DNA from: an uncultured Bacilli bacterium
Lineage (GTDB): Bacteria > Bacillota_I > Bacilli_A > RF39 > UBA660
Assembly (NCBI GenBank): GCA_947632355.1
Contig: CANROY010000052.1
Location: forward strand, 1-6,582
Reading direction: 5' to 3'
DNA: 6,582 nt
Below the pieces are notes generated by a model, which saw nothing but the letters and a program-made list of their open reading frames with translations, searched no databases and was not told the DNA's origin. This document shows, one piece after another, positions 5,697-6,582 of the stretch; the first letter of the stretch is position 1, and the number at the start of each line of letters is the position of its first letter. A program made the position numbers and the translations under genes.

Positions 5697-5702
5697 TCAC
5701 CT
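5697..5702 (-). promoter_or_regulatory. Ribosome binding site deciding the miaA start
   Basis: AGGTGA on the minus strand lies 5 bases before GTG 5691 and overlaps the TAG stop (5701-5703) of the upstream gene. A ribosome finishing that gene would therefore be delivered onto miaA. This favours 5691 over the GTG at 5700. Confidence 0.6.
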
Positions 5703-6414
5703 ACTTTTTCAAACTTTTTACTTGTTCTAGATAATCTTCAAAAGTTTCTACATCAATACCATTTTGATATAATTCATTTCTAAAATTTTCTGTTAGAGGC
5801 CTATTCGTAAATTCTTTTACACGTTTTCCATAATAACTTAATTTTTTTCTATAGGCAATTAATTTTTGTTTGATTGATTCTGTATCTATTTTTATTATAT
5901 CCGTTTGAGCATCTTGAATCGTTTTATTTGCGAGTTCATTTAATTCTTTTAAATACTCTTTTTCCGTCTCTAAATCTTTTTCTAAAAAGAAGTTTTGTAT
6001 TTCCATACTAGAAAGTTCTCTTTTTGCATTTATAAAATGAATGATTTCTTTTACACTAAAGAATAGTCCAAAACCAAATCCACATAAAACACTACCATAA
6101 AGCATTCCTTTTTTATAAGCTTCACTTAAGATAACTCCATGTCCACTTAAACCAAAGGTATAACCAAAGGAAAGTCCAAATAAGAGTCCTATAGGCAAAG
6201 ATAAAAAGGCATTTTTTTTCGAATTTACTAAATTTTTTTGTAAATAAGGCATTTCTACTTTTAATTTTTCTACTGCGTTCTTTATTTCTTCAATTTTGTT
6301 TTCTTGATTTAAAACATCTTCTATATTATCTGTGTTAGGAACAGATTTTTCTATTTTATCCTCTTCATTGATTATAAATACTTCATCCGTTGTTTTTATA
6401 TATTTTGTATTCAT
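5701..6414 (-). CDS. Hypothetical coiled-coil protein with a central membrane hairpin, co-transcribed with miaA
   Basis: I do not recognise this family. From ATG 6414 the product has 237 residues. Its N-terminus is acidic, with a predicted coiled-coil helix at about 31-62. Two Gly-rich hydrophobic segments (about 69-90, including SLPIGLLFGLSFGYTFGL, and about 103-121, including GSVLCGFGFGLFF) are joined by a short loop. A long charged coiled coil follows (about 128-165), then a basic helical tail. Both ends probably face the cytoplasm. ATG 6414 is favoured over the TTG at 6420 because the AAAGGAGGG site (6423-6431) is 8 bases from the ATG but only 2 from the TTG. It has a near-consensus promoter and its stop abuts miaA. 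Glycine spacing in the hairpin hints at close helix packing or oligomers, but no function can be assigned and nothing ties it to tRNA modification beyond operon position. Confidence 0.82.
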   Translation of the reverse strand: MNTKYIKTTDEVFIINEEDKIEKSVPNTDNIEDVLNQENKIEEIKNAVEKLKVEMPYLQKNLVNSKKNAFLSLPIGLLFGLSFGYTFGLSGHGVILSEAYKKGMLYGSVLCGFGFGLFFSVKEIIHFINAKRELSSMEIQNFFLEKDLETEKEYLKELNELANKTIQDAQTDIIKIDTESIKQKLIAYRKKLSYYGKRVKEFTNRPLTENFRNELYQNGIDVETFEDYLEQVKSLKK

Positions 6415-6443
6415 AAGCAAAACCCTCCTTTAAAAGTAAACTT

Positions 6444-6472
6444 ATTATAAGCATAATTTAATTTGAAGTCAA
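6444..6472 (-). promoter_or_regulatory. Predicted sigma-A promoter of the coiled-coil gene and miaA
   Basis: On the minus strand, TTGACT (-35, 6467-6472) is followed after exactly 17 bases by the consensus TATAAT (-10, 6444-6449). Transcription would start near 6437, giving a leader of about 23 bases that contains the AAAGGAGGG site. This is the best sigma-A match in the window. Confidence 0.75.
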
Positions 6473-6485
6473 TTTAATTCATATC

Positions 6486-6520
6486 AATTATAGCAAAGAA
6501 AAATAGATTATGCTATAATT
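6486..6520. repeat. Inverted repeat spanning the mscL promoter
   Basis: AATTATAGCA (6486-6495) and TGCTATAATT (6511-6520) are perfect 10-base inverted copies separated by 15 bases. The right arm is the mscL extended -10 element; the left arm is the same motif facing the other way. It could be an operator, or a second outward -10 toward the coiled-coil gene, or chance in AT-rich DNA. Confidence 0.5.
6491..6519 (+). promoter_or_regulatory. Predicted mscL promoter, extended -10
   Basis: The consensus TATAAT (6514-6519) is preceded by TGC (extended -10). The -35 at 6491-6496 (TAGCAA) is weak, matching 3 of 6 positions with 17-base spacing. Transcription would start near 6526, so the leader is about 10 bases and holds little more than the ribosome site. 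Confidence 0.6.
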
Positions 6521-6535
6521 TAGTTGGAGGTTATT

Positions 6536-6582
6536 ATGATTAAAGAATTTAAAGAATTTATATCACGTGGAAATGTCGTTGA
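6536..6582 (+). CDS. mscL: Large-conductance mechanosensitive channel MscL (5' fragment, cut by window edge)
   Basis: Only 15 complete codons are present: MIKEFKEFISRGNVV, then GA, consistent with Asp. This is the conserved N-terminal amphipathic helix of MscL (KEFKEF..RGNVVD), which precedes the first transmembrane helix. MscL is a pentameric membrane channel that opens under high membrane tension and releases solutes on osmotic downshock. GGAGG (6526-6530) lies 5 bases before the ATG. It is transcribed divergently from the coiled-coil/miaA unit. The short fragment limits certainty, but the motif is very characteristic. Confidence 0.9.
   Translation, partial: MIKEFKEFISRGNVV

Noticed and set aside
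5692..5700. GTG 5700 as the miaA start
   Set aside because: No suitable ribosome site precedes it, while GTG 5691 has AGGTGA at ideal spacing and still keeps the full P-loop.
6542..6559. Tandem AAAGAATTT repeat
   Set aside because: It encodes KEFKEF, the normal MscL N-terminus; it is not a functional DNA repeat.

Overview
This AT-rich window looks chromosomal and comes from a low-GC Gram-positive (Bacillota) bacterium. It carries two endospore-specific genes (gpr and spoIIP) beside core Bacilli genes (rpsT, miaA, mscL). Strong GGAGG-type ribosome sites, TGG for Trp and a TGA stop on spoIIP point to the standard bacterial code, not the UGA-Trp code of mycoplasmas. An uncultured or gut spore-forming member of the Bacilli is the best guess from protein style, but this is inference and no species can be named.

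Left part, minus strand (1-3384). Reading in the direction of transcription, gpr (germination protease) is followed by spoIIP (cell-wall hydrolase of forespore engulfment) and a small membrane protein in the position of Bacillus yqxA, which overlaps spoIIP by 4 bases. This is the conserved gpr-spoIIP-yqxA sporulation cluster, and a sigma-G-like forespore promoter lies before gpr. Next come an unrecognised 238-residue soluble protein with a possible promoter of its own, then a gene running off the left edge. That last gene encodes a single-pass membrane protein with an exported domain. It has a run of nine G within codons 15-18, a foreign-looking codon bias (13 of 15 Ile codons are ATA) and a promoter whose spacer holds an inverted repeat. 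It is the most interesting item here: a candidate phase-variable surface protein.

Middle, plus strand (3453-4820). rpsT (ribosomal protein S20) is divergent from gpr and has a clean sigma-A promoter and a terminator overlapping its stop codon. A second promoter embedded in that terminator drives a membrane-anchored or secreted transglutaminase-like protein with an intact Cys-His-Asp triad. This gene converges on miaA, and a 10-bp bidirectional terminator overlaps both stop codons.

Right part (4813-6582). On the minus strand, a coiled-coil/membrane-hairpin protein of unknown function is followed without a gap by miaA (tRNA dimethylallyltransferase), apparently translationally coupled. Divergent from this pair is the 5' end of mscL (large mechanosensitive channel), cut by the window edge. 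The intergenic region holds a promoter on each strand and a 10-bp perfect inverted repeat that includes the mscL -10 element. No stretch over about 120 bases lacks a gene, and I saw no tRNA, rRNA, CRISPR array, insertion sequence or riboswitch.
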